From the NCBI RefSeq assembly GCF_002434265.1, contig NZ_DJJS01000006.1, positions 186,001 through 250,000 of the forward strand: a stretch of 64,000 nucleotides of DNA. The letters run 5' to 3'. The position numbers were made by a program, and so were the translations under genes. The stretch comes from Pseudomonas sp. UBA6562. GTDB taxonomy: Bacteria; Pseudomonadota; Gammaproteobacteria; Pseudomonadales; Pseudomonadaceae. Below, one piece after another: positions 51,368-62,455 of the stretch (its first letter is position 1; each line of letters opens with the position of its first letter). Under the pieces are notes generated by a model that was not told the origin of the DNA, ran no database searches, and saw only the letters and a program-made list of their open reading frames with translations.

Positions 51368-52616
51368 GGCCCAGCAGCGCATACAGCCCACCTGCCAGCA
51401 GCAAGGCTGGCAGCGTGGCGCCCACCTCCGGTGCCCAGTGGGCGATGCCGTGGTAGGTCGCCACACCCGCCGCCCAGGCCACCAGGGCCCTCACGCTCAT
51501 CGCCTCGACCTGCGCCGCCAGGCGCCGGCGCACGACGAAATGGTCCACCAGCACCACGCCGAACAGCGGCGCGAACACCGAACCGATCAGCAGTAGGAAG
51601 TTCTGGTACTGCGCCAGGGGCGCCAGCAGGGCGATCAGCGTGCACAGTACGCCGATGGCCAAGGCCAGGTGCTCGACCTTCACCCGCACCAGCGTGCCGC
51701 TGGACACGGCCGCCGAGTGGATGTCGGCGAAGGCGTTCTCCGACTCGTCGAGCAGAATCAGCAGCAGCGGCAGGCCCAGCCCGGCGCCGGCGAGCGCCAG
51801 CAATAGCGCGTCGACCTCGCCACTGGGCGCGAACGCCAGGGTGTAGGCCACGCCCAGGCTCATCAGCCAGGCATTGCCGAGGAAAAAGCCCAGCGCCGTC
51901 CCGCCGAACACACGGCCGGCATGCTGGCCGAACCGCGAATAGTCGGCGATCAGCGGCAACCACGACAACGGCATGGCAACGACGATGTCCAGGCCCACCG
52001 CCAGCGACAGCGAGCCGTCGCCAGGGCGCGCCCACAAGGCCGCGAGATCCGCCTTGGCCAGCAGGTTCCAGGTCAGCCACAGGCAGGCGCCAAGCAGCAG
52101 CCAGATGCCCCAGCGGCGCAGCACCTTGCGCACGAAAGTCAGCGGCCCGCCGACTGCGAGCAGGGTGGCCAGGGCGCCGAAGCACAGGGTCCACAGCAAG
52201 GGGTTGCTCCAGCCGCTGGCGCCGCCGAAGGCGCGGGTGGCCAAGAGGCTCGCGGCATCGCGCATGACGATGATCTCGAAAGCGCCCCAGCCCACCAGTT
52301 GCAGCAGGTTGAGCGCAGCCGGCAGGCGTGCGCCGTGGCGTCCCAGGGTCAGGCGCAAGGTGGCCATGGCCGACAGGCCGGTGTCGCAGCCGATCACCGC
52401 CACCGCCGCCAGCAACAGCACGCCCACGGCGCTGCCGGCCAGGATCGCCAATAGGGCGCCAGCCAGCCCCAGGCCCGGCGCCAACAGCGCGCCCACCTGC
52501 AACACCATCAGGCCTACGCCCAAGGAAAACCACAGCGAAAACAGGTCCCGGCCGCCGAGGACGCGCTGGCTGAGGGGAACGGGGTGATCGGGGGAAAACG
52601 CGCTGATCTGAGTCAT
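51336..52616 (-). CDS. cytX: NCS1-family transporter, probable hydroxymethylpyrimidine permease
   Basis: 426 residues with about 12 membrane segments. N-terminal LGGRDLFSLWFSLGVGLMVLQ and later FGQHAGRVFGGTALGFFLGN are NCS1 features. Position directly downstream of thiC, on the same strand and 92 bases away, supports uptake of the HMP moiety for thiamin and control by the thiC riboswitch. Substrate is inferred from context. I chose the ATG at 52616 (MTQISAFSPDHPV); the in-frame extension upstream is basic and unconserved. Confidence 0.85.
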   Translation of the reverse strand: MTQISAFSPDHPVPLSQRVLGGRDLFSLWFSLGVGLMVLQVGALLAPGLGLAGALLAILAGSAVGVLLLAAVAVIGCDTGLSAMATLRLTLGRHGARLPAALNLLQLVGWGAFEIIVMRDAASLLATRAFGGASGWSNPLLWTLCFGALATLLAVGGPLTFVRKVLRRWGIWLLLGACLWLTWNLLAKADLAALWARPGDGSLSLAVGLDIVVAMPLSWLPLIADYSRFGQHAGRVFGGTALGFFLGNAWLMSLGVAYTLAFAPSGEVDALLLALAGAGLGLPLLLILLDESENAFADIHSAAVSSGTLVRVKVEHLALAIGVLCTLIALLAPLAQYQNFLLLIGSVFAPLFGVVLVDHFVVRRRLAAQVEAMSVRALVAWAAGVATYHGIAHWAPEVGATLPALLLAGGLYALLGLSRGRGTARV

Positions 52617-52708
52617 GGATGCGCTCGCGCAGGAGTGAAGTAAGGAAGGAGGCAGCCGCCTTCGCACGAAGCGGGGGATTCGCCCCCCCGCGCATGCCGA
52701 GGACTGGA

Positions 52709-54849
<2,141 letters not shown>

Positions 54850-54924
54850 CGCGTGCAGTCTAGACTCAAGCGGCCGCCAAAGCCAAGCGGGCCGGCACCG
54901 CGCTGACCGAAGGCATGCTGGCGA

Positions 54925-54953
54925 TTGTTGCGACCGGCGCACGGCACTACACT
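54925..54953 (+). promoter_or_regulatory. Sigma-70 promoter of tolC
   Basis: TTGTTG (54925-54930), 17-base spacer, TACACT (54948-54953), about 40 bases before the tolC start and divergent from the thiC riboswitch. Confidence 0.6.
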
Positions 54954-54999
54954 GCGCATTTTTCACTTTTCAACGGTTCAGAAACTCAAGGAACGCCCC

Positions 55000-56436
55000 A
55001 TGCTGCGCAAACTTTCACTGGCGCTTGCCGTGTCTTGTGCCTCCCACGCTGCGGCCGGGGCAGTGGACGTGCCGATGACGGTGAAGACCGATCTGATCAG
55101 CGTCTACCAGCAGGCCGCCGGCAACAACGCCGACCTCGCCGCCGCCCGCGCCGATTACGGCGCCCGCCGCGAGATCGTGCCCCAGGCGCGCGCCGGTCTG
55201 CTGCCGAACCTGTCGGCCGGTGCGGAAACCATGAACACCCGCACCCAGCTGGACGAACCGGCGCTCACCACCAACCGCAGCGGCAACCTCTGGTCGGCCA
55301 CGCTCTCGCAGCCGATCTTCCGTGCGGATCGCTGGTTCCAGTTGCAGGCCGCGCACGCGGTGAGCGAACAGGCCGCGCTGGAGCTGTCGGCCAACGAACA
55401 GAACCTGATCCTGCAAAGTGCGGAGAATTACTTCAGCGTGCTGCGCGCCCAGGACAACTTGGCCGCCACCAAGGCCGAGGAAGCCGCGTTCAAGCGCCAG
55501 CTCGACCAGGCCAACGGCCGCTTCGAGGTGGGCCTGTCGGACAAGACCGACGTGCTCCAGGCCCAGGCCAGCCACGACACCGCCCGCGCCAACCGCATCG
55601 TCGCCCAGCGCCAGGTCGAAGACGCGTTCCAGGCCCTGGTGACCCTGACCAACCGCGAATACGGCGCGCTGCAGGGCGTGGTGCACACCCTGCCGGTGCA
55701 GGTGCCGGTGCCCAACGACGCCAAGGCCTGGGTCGAAACCGCCGGCCGGCAGAACCTCAACCTGCTGGCCACCAACCATGCCGTGGAAGCCGCCGAAGAA
55801 ACCCTGCGCCAGCGCAAGGCCGGGCATGCGCCGACGGTCGACGCCGTGGCGCGCTACCAGAAGGGCGACAACGACAGCCTGGGCTTCAGCAACCCTTCGC
55901 CGCTACCGGGCGTGCGTTACGCGGGCGACGTCGAGCAGACCACGGTCGGCCTGCAACTGAACATTCCGATCTACAGCGGCGGGCTGGTCAGCTCGCAGGT
56001 GCGCGAGGCCTACCAGCGCCTCACCCAAAGCGAACAGCAGCGCGAAAGCCTGCGCCGCCAGGTGGTGGAAAACACCCGCAACCTGCACCGCGCGGTCAAT
56101 ACCGACGTTGAGCAGGTGCAGGCGCGCAAGCAGTCGATCATCTCCAGCCAGAGCGCGGTGCAGGCCACCGAGATCGGCTTCGAGGTGGGCACGCGCAACA
56201 TCGTCGATGTGCTCGACGCCCAGCGTCAGCTGTACAACTCGGTGCGCGACTACAACAACAGCCGCTACGACTACATCCTCGACAACCTGCGCCTCAAGCA
56301 GGCGGCCGGCACCTTGAGCCCGCAAGACTTGCAAGACCTGGGGCGCTTCCTCAAGCCCGACTACAACCCCGACAGGGATTTCCTGCCGCCGGACCTGGCG
56401 CGGGAAGCGGCGAAGAACTTCGAACGCAAGTCTTGA
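55000..56436 (+). CDS. tolC: Outer-membrane efflux protein TolC
   Basis: 478 residues from the ATG at 55000: signal peptide MLRKLSLALAVSCASHAAAG, then two repeats of the outer-membrane-factor fold (long helices with ANGRFEVGLSDKTDVLQAQAS and QATEIGFEVGTRNIVDVLDAQRQL, the paired signatures of TolC). Trimeric export duct for multidrug and type I systems. The in-frame ATG 25 codons upstream overlaps the promoter. An AAGGAACG ribosome site precedes the start. Confidence 0.95.
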   Translation: MLRKLSLALAVSCASHAAAGAVDVPMTVKTDLISVYQQAAGNNADLAAARADYGARREIVPQARAGLLPNLSAGAETMNTRTQLDEPALTTNRSGNLWSATLSQPIFRADRWFQLQAAHAVSEQAALELSANEQNLILQSAENYFSVLRAQDNLAATKAEEAAFKRQLDQANGRFEVGLSDKTDVLQAQASHDTARANRIVAQRQVEDAFQALVTLTNREYGALQGVVHTLPVQVPVPNDAKAWVETAGRQNLNLLATNHAVEAAEETLRQRKAGHAPTVDAVARYQKGDNDSLGFSNPSPLPGVRYAGDVEQTTVGLQLNIPIYSGGLVSSQVREAYQRLTQSEQQRESLRRQVVENTRNLHRAVNTDVEQVQARKQSIISSQSAVQATEIGFEVGTRNIVDVLDAQRQLYNSVRDYNNSRYDYILDNLRLKQAAGTLSPQDLQDLGRFLKPDYNPDRDFLPPDLAREAAKNFERKS

Positions 56437-56442
56437 GCGGTC

Positions 56443-56464
56443 GCCGCCTGCAGGGGCGGCTTTC
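56443..56464 (+). terminator. Probable terminator after tolC
   Basis: GCCGCC (56443-56448) pairs with GGCGGC (56455-56460), followed by TTT, six bases past the tolC stop. The T-tract is short. The rest of the gap to waaA (to 56571) has no clear feature. Confidence 0.5.
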
Positions 56465-56571
56465 CCAAGCGCAGCGGTCGTTCCACAGCCAAGGCTTCGG
56501 CTGATGCGCACAAGGCGCGGAACAAGGCGCGCCTCTACAGTCAGTACCGGCGCTGCCCCCTGCCTGCGAAC

Positions 56572-57843
56572 CTAACGCATCAGCCCCGCAATCCCCTCCA
56601 GCAACCGCCGCAACGCCCCCTGATTGGCCTGCATCACCGCCCTGCCCGCCTCGCCCATGTGCCGAGCCTCTTGGGGCGACTCGATCAGGCGCAGCACCGC
56701 CTGTGCCAGTTCCTGGGCGTCCTCGACCTGTTGCAGCGCCCCGGCTTCGCGCAACATCGCGCCGATCTCCAGGAAGTTGAACACGTGCGGCCCCATCAGC
56801 ACCGGCAGGCGCAATGCCGCCGGCTCCAATGGGTTGTGCCCGCCGCGCTCGACCAGGCTGCCACCAACGAAGGCGATGTCGGCCAGCGCATAGAGAAACA
56901 GCAACTCGCCCATGCTGTCGCCGACCAGCACCTGCGTCTGCGCAAGCACCGGTTCGCCGCTGGAGCGGCGCACGCTGGTGAAACCTTCGCGGCACTGCGC
57001 CGCTACTGCATCGAAGCGCTCGGGATGGCGCGGCACCAGGATCAGCAGCGCGTCGCCATGGGCCTGCAACACGCGCCGGTGGGCCTCCAGGATCGACGCA
57101 TCCTCGCCCTCGTGGGTGCTGGCGGCGATCCACACCGGGCGCTGGCTGGCGCCCCATTGCGCGCGCAGCGCCTGGGCGCGCGGCAAGAGCTGTTCGTCGA
57201 TCTTCAGGTCGAACTTGATCGAACCGGTGACCCGCACGCATTCGGGCCGCGCGCCCAGATCGCGGAAACGCTGCGCCTCGGTTTCGGTCTGCACGGCGAT
57301 CAGGCTCATTTCGCCGAGCATGGGCCGGGTCAGCTTGGCGAAACGCGCATAGCCACGGGCCGAGCGCTCGGACAACCGCGCATTGGCCAGCGCCACGGGA
57401 ATGCCGCGCTTGGCGCATTGGTGGATGAGGTTGGGCCACAGCTCGGTTTCCATGACGATGCCCAGGCGCGGCCGCACCCGGTCGAGGAAGCCGCGCACGG
57501 CCCACGGCAAGTCGTAGGGCAGGTAGCAGTGCTGCACGCGGGGTTCGTCGGCGAACATCGCGCGGATGCGCTCGGAGCCGGTCGGGGTCATGCAGGTCAG
57601 GGTGACCGGCAGAGCCGGGTAGGCCTCCAGCAGCGCGCGGACCATGGGCGCGGCGGCGATGCTCTCGCCGACCGACACCGCATGCACCCATATGCCGCCG
57701 GACGCCATGGCCGGCAGGTTACGGGCGAAGCGCTCGCCGACGCGCTCGGCATACGCCGGAGCCTTGCGCGCGCGCAGGTACAGGCGCAGCGCGAGCAGCG
57801 GCAGGCCCAGGTGAAACAGCAGGGTGTAGAGGGTTCTGTTCAT
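56572..57843 (-). CDS. waaA: 3-deoxy-D-manno-octulosonic acid transferase WaaA
   Basis: 423 residues, GT-B glycosyltransferase that adds Kdo to lipid A. N-terminal membrane anchor MNRTLYTLLFHLGLPLLALR, catalytic-region HAVSVGESIAAAPMVRALL (with the acidic residue used as general base), METELWPNLIHQC, and C-terminal GGSLVERGGHNPLEPAALRLP. Convergent with tolC. Confidence 0.96.
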   Translation of the reverse strand: MNRTLYTLLFHLGLPLLALRLYLRARKAPAYAERVGERFARNLPAMASGGIWVHAVSVGESIAAAPMVRALLEAYPALPVTLTCMTPTGSERIRAMFADEPRVQHCYLPYDLPWAVRGFLDRVRPRLGIVMETELWPNLIHQCAKRGIPVALANARLSERSARGYARFAKLTRPMLGEMSLIAVQTETEAQRFRDLGARPECVRVTGSIKFDLKIDEQLLPRAQALRAQWGASQRPVWIAASTHEGEDASILEAHRRVLQAHGDALLILVPRHPERFDAVAAQCREGFTSVRRSSGEPVLAQTQVLVGDSMGELLFLYALADIAFVGGSLVERGGHNPLEPAALRLPVLMGPHVFNFLEIGAMLREAGALQQVEDAQELAQAVLRLIESPQEARHMGEAGRAVMQANQGALRRLLEGIAGLMR

Positions 57844-57934
57844 GGTGGGGAAGTCTACCCGATCGCGTGCGCAGGCAGGACGGTGCCGAGTCGAGCAGCG
57901 TCAAGCGCCATGCGCTCCAAGCTCGGCCCTTGTC

Positions 57935-58050
57935 TTCGGCGTCGCCCGGCCGCTGGCACACGAACGCCTGGCGAAGCGGCGGGCCGTGGCGTTAGGCCAG
58001 TTCCACCCCCAGCGCCGGCAGCCGCCCATCGTCGAGCAGCGTCCGGCGCC
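57935..58050 (-). pseudogene. Degenerate second copy of the LysR gene 3' end
   Basis: This stretch aligns with 58074-58190, the last part and downstream flank of the intact LysR gene. Both copies carry TTCGGC-TCG, CCTGGCGAAGCG and CCAGTTCCACC-CCAGCGCCGG in the same order. The copy lacks about 37 internal bases and has an early stop. It is not part of waaA or LysR reading frames. The most economical reading is a decayed tandem copy of a LysR-family gene end. Confidence 0.6.
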
Positions 58051-58051
58051 A

Positions 58052-58072
58052 TAGGGTCGAAGCCCGACCCTA
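58052..58072. terminator. Perfect hairpin downstream of the LysR gene
   Basis: TAGGGTCG (58052-58059) and CGACCCTA (58065-58072) with a five-base loop, 13 bases from the LysR stop. It probably ends LysR transcription, though no T-tract follows. Confidence 0.5.
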
Positions 58073-58085
58073 CCTTCGGCATCGT

Positions 58086-58976
58086 CTAGCCGATGGCACG
58101 CAAATGCCTGGCGAAGCGTTCGGCCAGCCACTGCGCCGCCGGGCCCAGCGGCTGGTCGCGGCGCCAGGCCAGTTCCACCACCAGCGCCGGGGGCCACCAT
58201 TCGCTGTCGAGTTCGACCATCTGCGCCTGGTACGTGGGGTACTGCACCACATGGCGCGGCAACCAGGCCCAGCCCAGGCCACGCATCAGCAGCTCGGCCA
58301 TGGCGTAGAAGCTGTCGGCGCGCCACACCTGCGGGCTGATCGCTTCTCCGCCGGGGTAGCCACTTCGCTGCGGCGTGACCAGCAACTGCCGATGGCGGGC
58401 CAACTGTTGGCGGGTGACGCGCTTCTGCCCGGCCAAGGGGTGTCCGACGGCGCACACCGTGACCATTTCCACACTGCCCAGGGCACGCCGTTCGAGCGAG
58501 GCGGGAATGTGTTCGTGGTGGAAGAACAGCCCGAGGTCCGCCTGGCGCTCGGCCAACTTGCGCGCCACATCGCCCTGGGCACCGCTGGCCAATTGCACTT
58601 CCAGGGTGGGAAAGCGGGTGGCCAGCTCGTCCAGGCTGTCGATCACCGGCTGGTACGGCATGGCCTCGTCCTGGGCCACGCGCAACAGCGCTTCCTGGCC
58701 ACGCATCAGGGCCAGGGCATGGCCTTGCAGGTGCTCGCACTGGCGCAGCAGTTCGCGGGCGTCCTCGACCAGGGCGCGGCCGTTTTCCGTGAGCGTGGGT
58801 TGTCGACCGCTGCTGCGCTCGAACAAGGTCACCCCCAGGTCCGCTTCGAGCAGCGCGATGGCGTTGCTCACTGCCGACTGCGCCCTGCCCTGCTCCCGCG
58901 CCACGGCGGAAAACGAGCGCAACTGTGCGACCCGCAGAAACGTGCGCATCTGTTCCAGGCTCCAGCGCTCACTCAT
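58086..58976 (-). CDS. LysR-family transcriptional regulator
   Basis: 296 residues. Winged helix-turn-helix at residues about 5-65 (MRTFLRVAQLRSFSAVAREQGRAQSAVSNAIALLEADLGVTLFER) and a periplasmic-binding-protein-like effector domain. Divergent from an SMR efflux gene with a LysR-type box in between, so it probably controls that gene and itself. Effector unknown. Confidence 0.93.
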   Translation of the reverse strand: MSERWSLEQMRTFLRVAQLRSFSAVAREQGRAQSAVSNAIALLEADLGVTLFERSSGRQPTLTENGRALVEDARELLRQCEHLQGHALALMRGQEALLRVAQDEAMPYQPVIDSLDELATRFPTLEVQLASGAQGDVARKLAERQADLGLFFHHEHIPASLERRALGSVEMVTVCAVGHPLAGQKRVTRQQLARHRQLLVTPQRSGYPGGEAISPQVWRADSFYAMAELLMRGLGWAWLPRHVVQYPTYQAQMVELDSEWWPPALVVELAWRRDQPLGPAAQWLAERFARHLRAIG

Positions 58977-58978
58977 CG

Positions 58979-59001
58979 ACCTATCTCCTCAACGGATAGG
59001 T
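58979..59001. promoter_or_regulatory. LysR-type operator between the regulator and the SMR gene
   Basis: ACCTATC (58979-58985) and GATAGGT (58995-59001) form a 7-bp dyad with a 9-base spacer and contain the T-N11-A pattern typical of LysR-family boxes. It lies two bases from the LysR start and six bases before the -35 of the SMR promoter, the classical activation position. Confidence 0.75.
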
Positions 59002-59007
59002 AATGAC

Positions 59008-59035
59008 TTTACCGCACCTGGCCTGACTCTAGAAT
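59008..59035 (+). promoter_or_regulatory. Promoter of the SMR efflux gene
   Basis: TTTACC (59008-59013), 16-base spacer, TAGAAT (59030-59035), 26 bases before the start codon. The -35 is weak, consistent with activation from the adjacent LysR box. Confidence 0.6.
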
Positions 59036-59061
59036 GGGCGGCTTCCCACGGAGAAACGCCC

Positions 59062-59394
59062 ATGAACGCCTACACCTGCCTCGCCATCGCCATTTGCGCC
59101 GAAGTCATCGCCACCGCTTCGATGAAAGCCGTCAAAGGCCTGAGCACCCCCTTGCCGCTGCTGCTGATGGTGGTCGGCTACGGCATCGCCTTCTGGATGC
59201 TGACCCTGGTGGTGCGCACCGTGCCGGTGGGCATCGCCTATGCCGTGTGGTCGGGGCTGGGCATCGTGCTGATCAGCATCGCGGCGCTGGTGATCTACGG
59301 GCAGAAGCTCGACCTGCCGGCCATGCTCGGCATGGCGATGATCGTCGGTGGCGTGGTGGTGATCCAGGTGTTCTCCAAGACCACCGGGCACTGA
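59062..59394 (+). CDS. Small multidrug resistance (SMR) family transporter
   Basis: 110 residues, four membrane helices. The essential proton/drug-binding Glu is at position 14 (AICAEVIATASMKAVKG), and YAVWSGLGIVLISIAALVIYGQ is the classic SMR helix. Drug/H+ antiport in this family is known for quaternary ammonium compounds or guanidinium; which applies here cannot be seen. Alanine and serine replace some residues of the Gdx (SugE) type, and Tyr and Trp fit the Qac type. Confidence 0.92.
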   Translation: MNAYTCLAIAICAEVIATASMKAVKGLSTPLPLLLMVVGYGIAFWMLTLVVRTVPVGIAYAVWSGLGIVLISIAALVIYGQKLDLPAMLGMAMIVGGVVVIQVFSKTTGH

Positions 59395-59467
59395 GCCGGC
59401 GGGAAAAGGTCGCGGGCGCAAGCGGGGCTGTATACTGCGCGCCTTGTCTTAACTGTGAGGGCCTTCC

Positions 59468-60643
59468 ATGCCAACCGCCTTGTCCACCGACATCCTCATC
59501 GTCGGCGCCGGAGTCGCAGGCCTGTGGCTCAACGCCCGCCTGCGGCAGCTGGGCTACTCGACCCTGTTGGTGGAACGCGCCACGCTGGGCGGCGAGCAGA
59601 CCATCAAGTCCCAGGGCATCATCCATGGCGGGACCAAGTACGCCCTGCACGGCGCGCTGAGCGGCGCGTCCGAGGCCATCTCGGACATGCCGCGGCGCTG
59701 GCGCGAGGCGCTGGCCGGCACCGGCGAGCTGGACCTGAGCGCCACCCGCCTGCTCTCCGAAGCCCATTACCTGTGGTCACCCGGCACCCTGGCCGGCAAC
59801 CTCACCAGCTTCTTCGCCAGCAAGGCCGTGCGCGGCCGGGTCGATCAGGTCAAGGGCGAGCAACTGCCTCCCGCCCTGCAAGACCGCGCCTTCAAAGGCA
59901 AGGTGTACCGCCTGGCCGAGCTGGTGGTGGACGTGCCCAGCCTGCTGAGCAACCTGGCGCACCTGGCCGGCGACAGCCTGCTGGCGGGCGAGCGGATCAG
60001 CCCGCTGCGTGAAGGCGACGAACTGGTCGGCCTGCAGGTCGACGACCGCGCGATCAAGGCGCAGCGCATCGTGCTCAGCGCCGGTGCCGGCAGCGAGCAA
60101 CTGCTGCGCGAGCTGGGCCTGCAGCAGCCGAGCATGCAGCGTCGCCCCCTGCACATGGTCATGGTCAAAGGCCCCAACCTCAAACCGCTCTACGCCCACT
60201 GCCTGGGCGGCGGTCCGAAACCGCGCATCACCGTCACCAGCCACCCGGCCGCCGACGGCCAGTGGGTCTGGTACCTGGGCGGCGACCTGGCCGAAGCCGA
60301 AGGCGTGGCCCGCGAGCCGGCGGCGCAGATCGCCGCGGCGCAGAAGGAAATCGCCCACCTGCTGCCGTGGGTCGACCAGGCGCCGCTGCGCTGGGCCACC
60401 CTGCGCGTGGACCGCGCCGAGCCCGCCCAGTCGGGCCTGGTGCGCCCCGACAACGCCTTCCTCGCCGAGCAGCAGCGCCTGCTGGTGGGCTGGCCGACCA
60501 AGCTGGCCCTGGCGCCGGACTTCAGCGACCGCGTGCTGGCCAGCCTGCGCCGCGACGGCATCGCGCCGAGCGCGCATGAGGTGCCTGCCGATCTGCCACG
60601 CCCCGCAGCGGGCGTGCCGGCCTGGGAGCAACTGCTGCCATGA
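59468..60643 (+). CDS. FAD-dependent oxidoreductase (DAO-like)
   Basis: 391 residues. Rossmann start LIVGAGVAGLWLNARLRQLGYSTLLVE with GxGxxG, and a family-like GGEQTIKSQGIIHGGTKYAL stretch. C-terminal half contains ITVTSHPAADGQWVWYLGGD. Substrate unknown. The stop overlaps the aldo/keto reductase start (ATGA), so they are translated together. Confidence 0.85.
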   Translation: MPTALSTDILIVGAGVAGLWLNARLRQLGYSTLLVERATLGGEQTIKSQGIIHGGTKYALHGALSGASEAISDMPRRWREALAGTGELDLSATRLLSEAHYLWSPGTLAGNLTSFFASKAVRGRVDQVKGEQLPPALQDRAFKGKVYRLAELVVDVPSLLSNLAHLAGDSLLAGERISPLREGDELVGLQVDDRAIKAQRIVLSAGAGSEQLLRELGLQQPSMQRRPLHMVMVKGPNLKPLYAHCLGGGPKPRITVTSHPAADGQWVWYLGGDLAEAEGVAREPAAQIAAAQKEIAHLLPWVDQAPLRWATLRVDRAEPAQSGLVRPDNAFLAEQQRLLVGWPTKLALAPDFSDRVLASLRRDGIAPSAHEVPADLPRPAAGVPAWEQLLP

Positions 60644-61452
60644 GCCTGCCGACCCTGCACGACCACCACCGCCCCTTGGGCAGCACCGGCCTGCGCGTCT
60701 CGCCCCTGGGCCTGGGCACGGTCAAACTGGGCCGCGACCAGGGCGTCAAGTACCCCACCGGCTTCACCATCCCCGACGACGACGCGGCGCGCCGGCTGCT
60801 GGCCCAGGCCCGCGAGCTGGGCATCAACCTGATCGACACCGCCCCGGCCTACGGCCGCAGCGAGGAACGCCTCGGCCCGCTGCTGCGCGGCCAGCGCGAC
60901 GATTGGGTCATCGTCAGCAAGGTCGGCGAGGAATTCGACGCCGGCCAGTCGCACTTCGACTTCAGCGCCGCGCACACCCGCCGCTCGGTCGAGCGCAGCC
61001 TCAAGCGCCTGGAAACCGATCGCCTGGAGTTGGTGCTGGTGCACTCGGACGGCAACGACCTGGCGATTCTGGAGCACGAAGCGGTGTACGCCACCCTCGC
61101 GGCGCTCAAGCAGGAAGGCAAGATTCTCGGCTACGGACTGTCCGGCAAAACTGTGGCCGGTGGCCTGAAAGCCTTGGAGCAAGGCGACTGCGCAATGGTC
61201 ACCTACAACCTGGCCGAGCAGGGCGAACGCCCGGTGCTGGACTACGCTGCCGCACACGGCAAGGCGATTCTGGTGAAAAAAGCCTTGGCCAGCGGGCACG
61301 TTTGCCTGTCGCCAGGTGTCGATCCGGTACGTGCCAGTTTCGAACTGTTGTTCGCCCACCCAGGCGTCGGCAGCGCGATCGTCGGCACCATCGACCCGCT
61401 GCACCTGGCCCACAACGTGGCCACCGTGGCTCGCATCCTGGGCCCACGCTGA
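60640..61452 (+). CDS. Aldo/keto reductase
   Basis: 270 residues, TIM-barrel NADPH oxidoreductase. Catalytic Asp, Tyr, Lys and His are present in LIDTAPAYGRSEERLG, IVSKVGEEF and LELVLVHSDG. Coupled to the FAD oxidoreductase; a possible role in a shared reaction is inferred from context. Substrate unknown. Confidence 0.88.
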   Translation: MSLPTLHDHHRPLGSTGLRVSPLGLGTVKLGRDQGVKYPTGFTIPDDDAARRLLAQARELGINLIDTAPAYGRSEERLGPLLRGQRDDWVIVSKVGEEFDAGQSHFDFSAAHTRRSVERSLKRLETDRLELVLVHSDGNDLAILEHEAVYATLAALKQEGKILGYGLSGKTVAGGLKALEQGDCAMVTYNLAEQGERPVLDYAAAHGKAILVKKALASGHVCLSPGVDPVRASFELLFAHPGVGSAIVGTIDPLHLAHNVATVARILGPR

Positions 61453-61485
61453 CGTGCCCAGACGGGCGAAGGTAAGGAGAGGCCC

Positions 61486-62448
61486 GTGGCAAGAACGTTG
61501 ATCCGCAAGAACCCCAGCAACTTCAAGACCTTGCCCCTGCATGTCGAGGCAAGCCCCGAGGGGCTGAGCTACAAAGCCGTGGGCATGCCGATCAACTTCA
61601 GCCAGCTCCTGCAACGGCGCAAGGCCGTCGAGGTGGCCGACCCCGAGCGCTTCAGCGTGGACCTGGCCAACCTCGGCGTGTCGGTGCGCCTGACCCTCAA
61701 CTGGCAGAACCGCGACTACTGGGTGCTGGTCCGCCAGCGCCGCCAGGACCGCGGCGATGTGGTGCTCAAGCTGATCTCCGGTTACGTGCCGGCCCACGAA
61801 CTGAACCTGCCGCTGCACACCGCCATCCAGGAAGTGGCCGAAGAGTGCCTGCTGGAAACGCCCGAAGGCTGGTTGGGTGGGCGTTTCAACGACACCTGGC
61901 TGCCGACGCCCTATGCCGCGGCCTTGCACTATCGCGAATCGCCGTCCTTCCTGCTCACCCCGGCTTCAGGCGCCGCCCTGCCGGTGCAATGCGCCCACCT
62001 GACCCTGCAAGAGCGCCCACGCGCCTATGTGCACCTGCCTACCGCCTCGTTGCAGTTGGTCTACGACCTGCGCCTGGACGTGCCCCGGGAGGCCAAACCG
62101 CTGAGCCTGTTCCATGTCGACGAACGGCTGGTCGGCGATCAGCTGGTGGCCAGGCTCAACCGCAAGCGACCCGACCTGTACCTCATCCCGCTCGAAGACG
62201 GCCAGCCGCTGGCCGAGCTGTACACCTTGCGCCGCGGCGAGCTGGTGCGCGCCAGCACCCGTGGCCTGCACCTGGCAGAAAGCTTCGCCGCGCAGCAGGG
62301 CTGGGTCGTGAGGGAAGAGCGCATCCGCTGGAAGGACTGGTTGCGCCAGCAGGGCCTGGAGCCGTCTCGCGACTCGACCCGCCTGGGCACACTCGCACGC
62401 AAGGCACGTAGATTGGTGGGGCGGGTGCGCAGCGTTTTGCGGCCTTGA
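61486..62448 (+). CDS. Conserved hypothetical protein with a degenerate Nudix-like box
   Basis: 320 residues from a GTG with a GGAGAGG ribosome site. The middle contains GYVPAHELNLPLHTAIQEVAEE followed by CLLE, which has the glutamates of a Nudix box (QEVAEEC for REUxEE) but two extra residues, a Gln for the Arg and a Leu for the closing Gly. The C-terminus is basic. Activity as a Nudix hydrolase is doubtful. It is 33 bases from the aldo/keto reductase and may belong to the same transcript. I do not recognise a named family. Confidence 0.7.
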   Translation: MARTLIRKNPSNFKTLPLHVEASPEGLSYKAVGMPINFSQLLQRRKAVEVADPERFSVDLANLGVSVRLTLNWQNRDYWVLVRQRRQDRGDVVLKLISGYVPAHELNLPLHTAIQEVAEECLLETPEGWLGGRFNDTWLPTPYAAALHYRESPSFLLTPASGAALPVQCAHLTLQERPRAYVHLPTASLQLVYDLRLDVPREAKPLSLFHVDERLVGDQLVARLNRKRPDLYLIPLEDGQPLAELYTLRRGELVRASTRGLHLAESFAAQQGWVVREERIRWKDWLRQQGLEPSRDSTRLGTLARKARRLVGRVRSVLRP

Positions 62449-62455
62449 ACGAGGC

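Noticed and set aside
57855..58082. 75-codon ORF between waaA and the LysR gene
   Set aside because: It lies in the degenerate LysR-gene copy and has no ribosome site or conserved residues.
60190..61929. 579-codon minus-strand ORF
   Set aside because: Antisense to the overlapping oxidoreductase and reductase genes, both of which have clear catalytic motifs.
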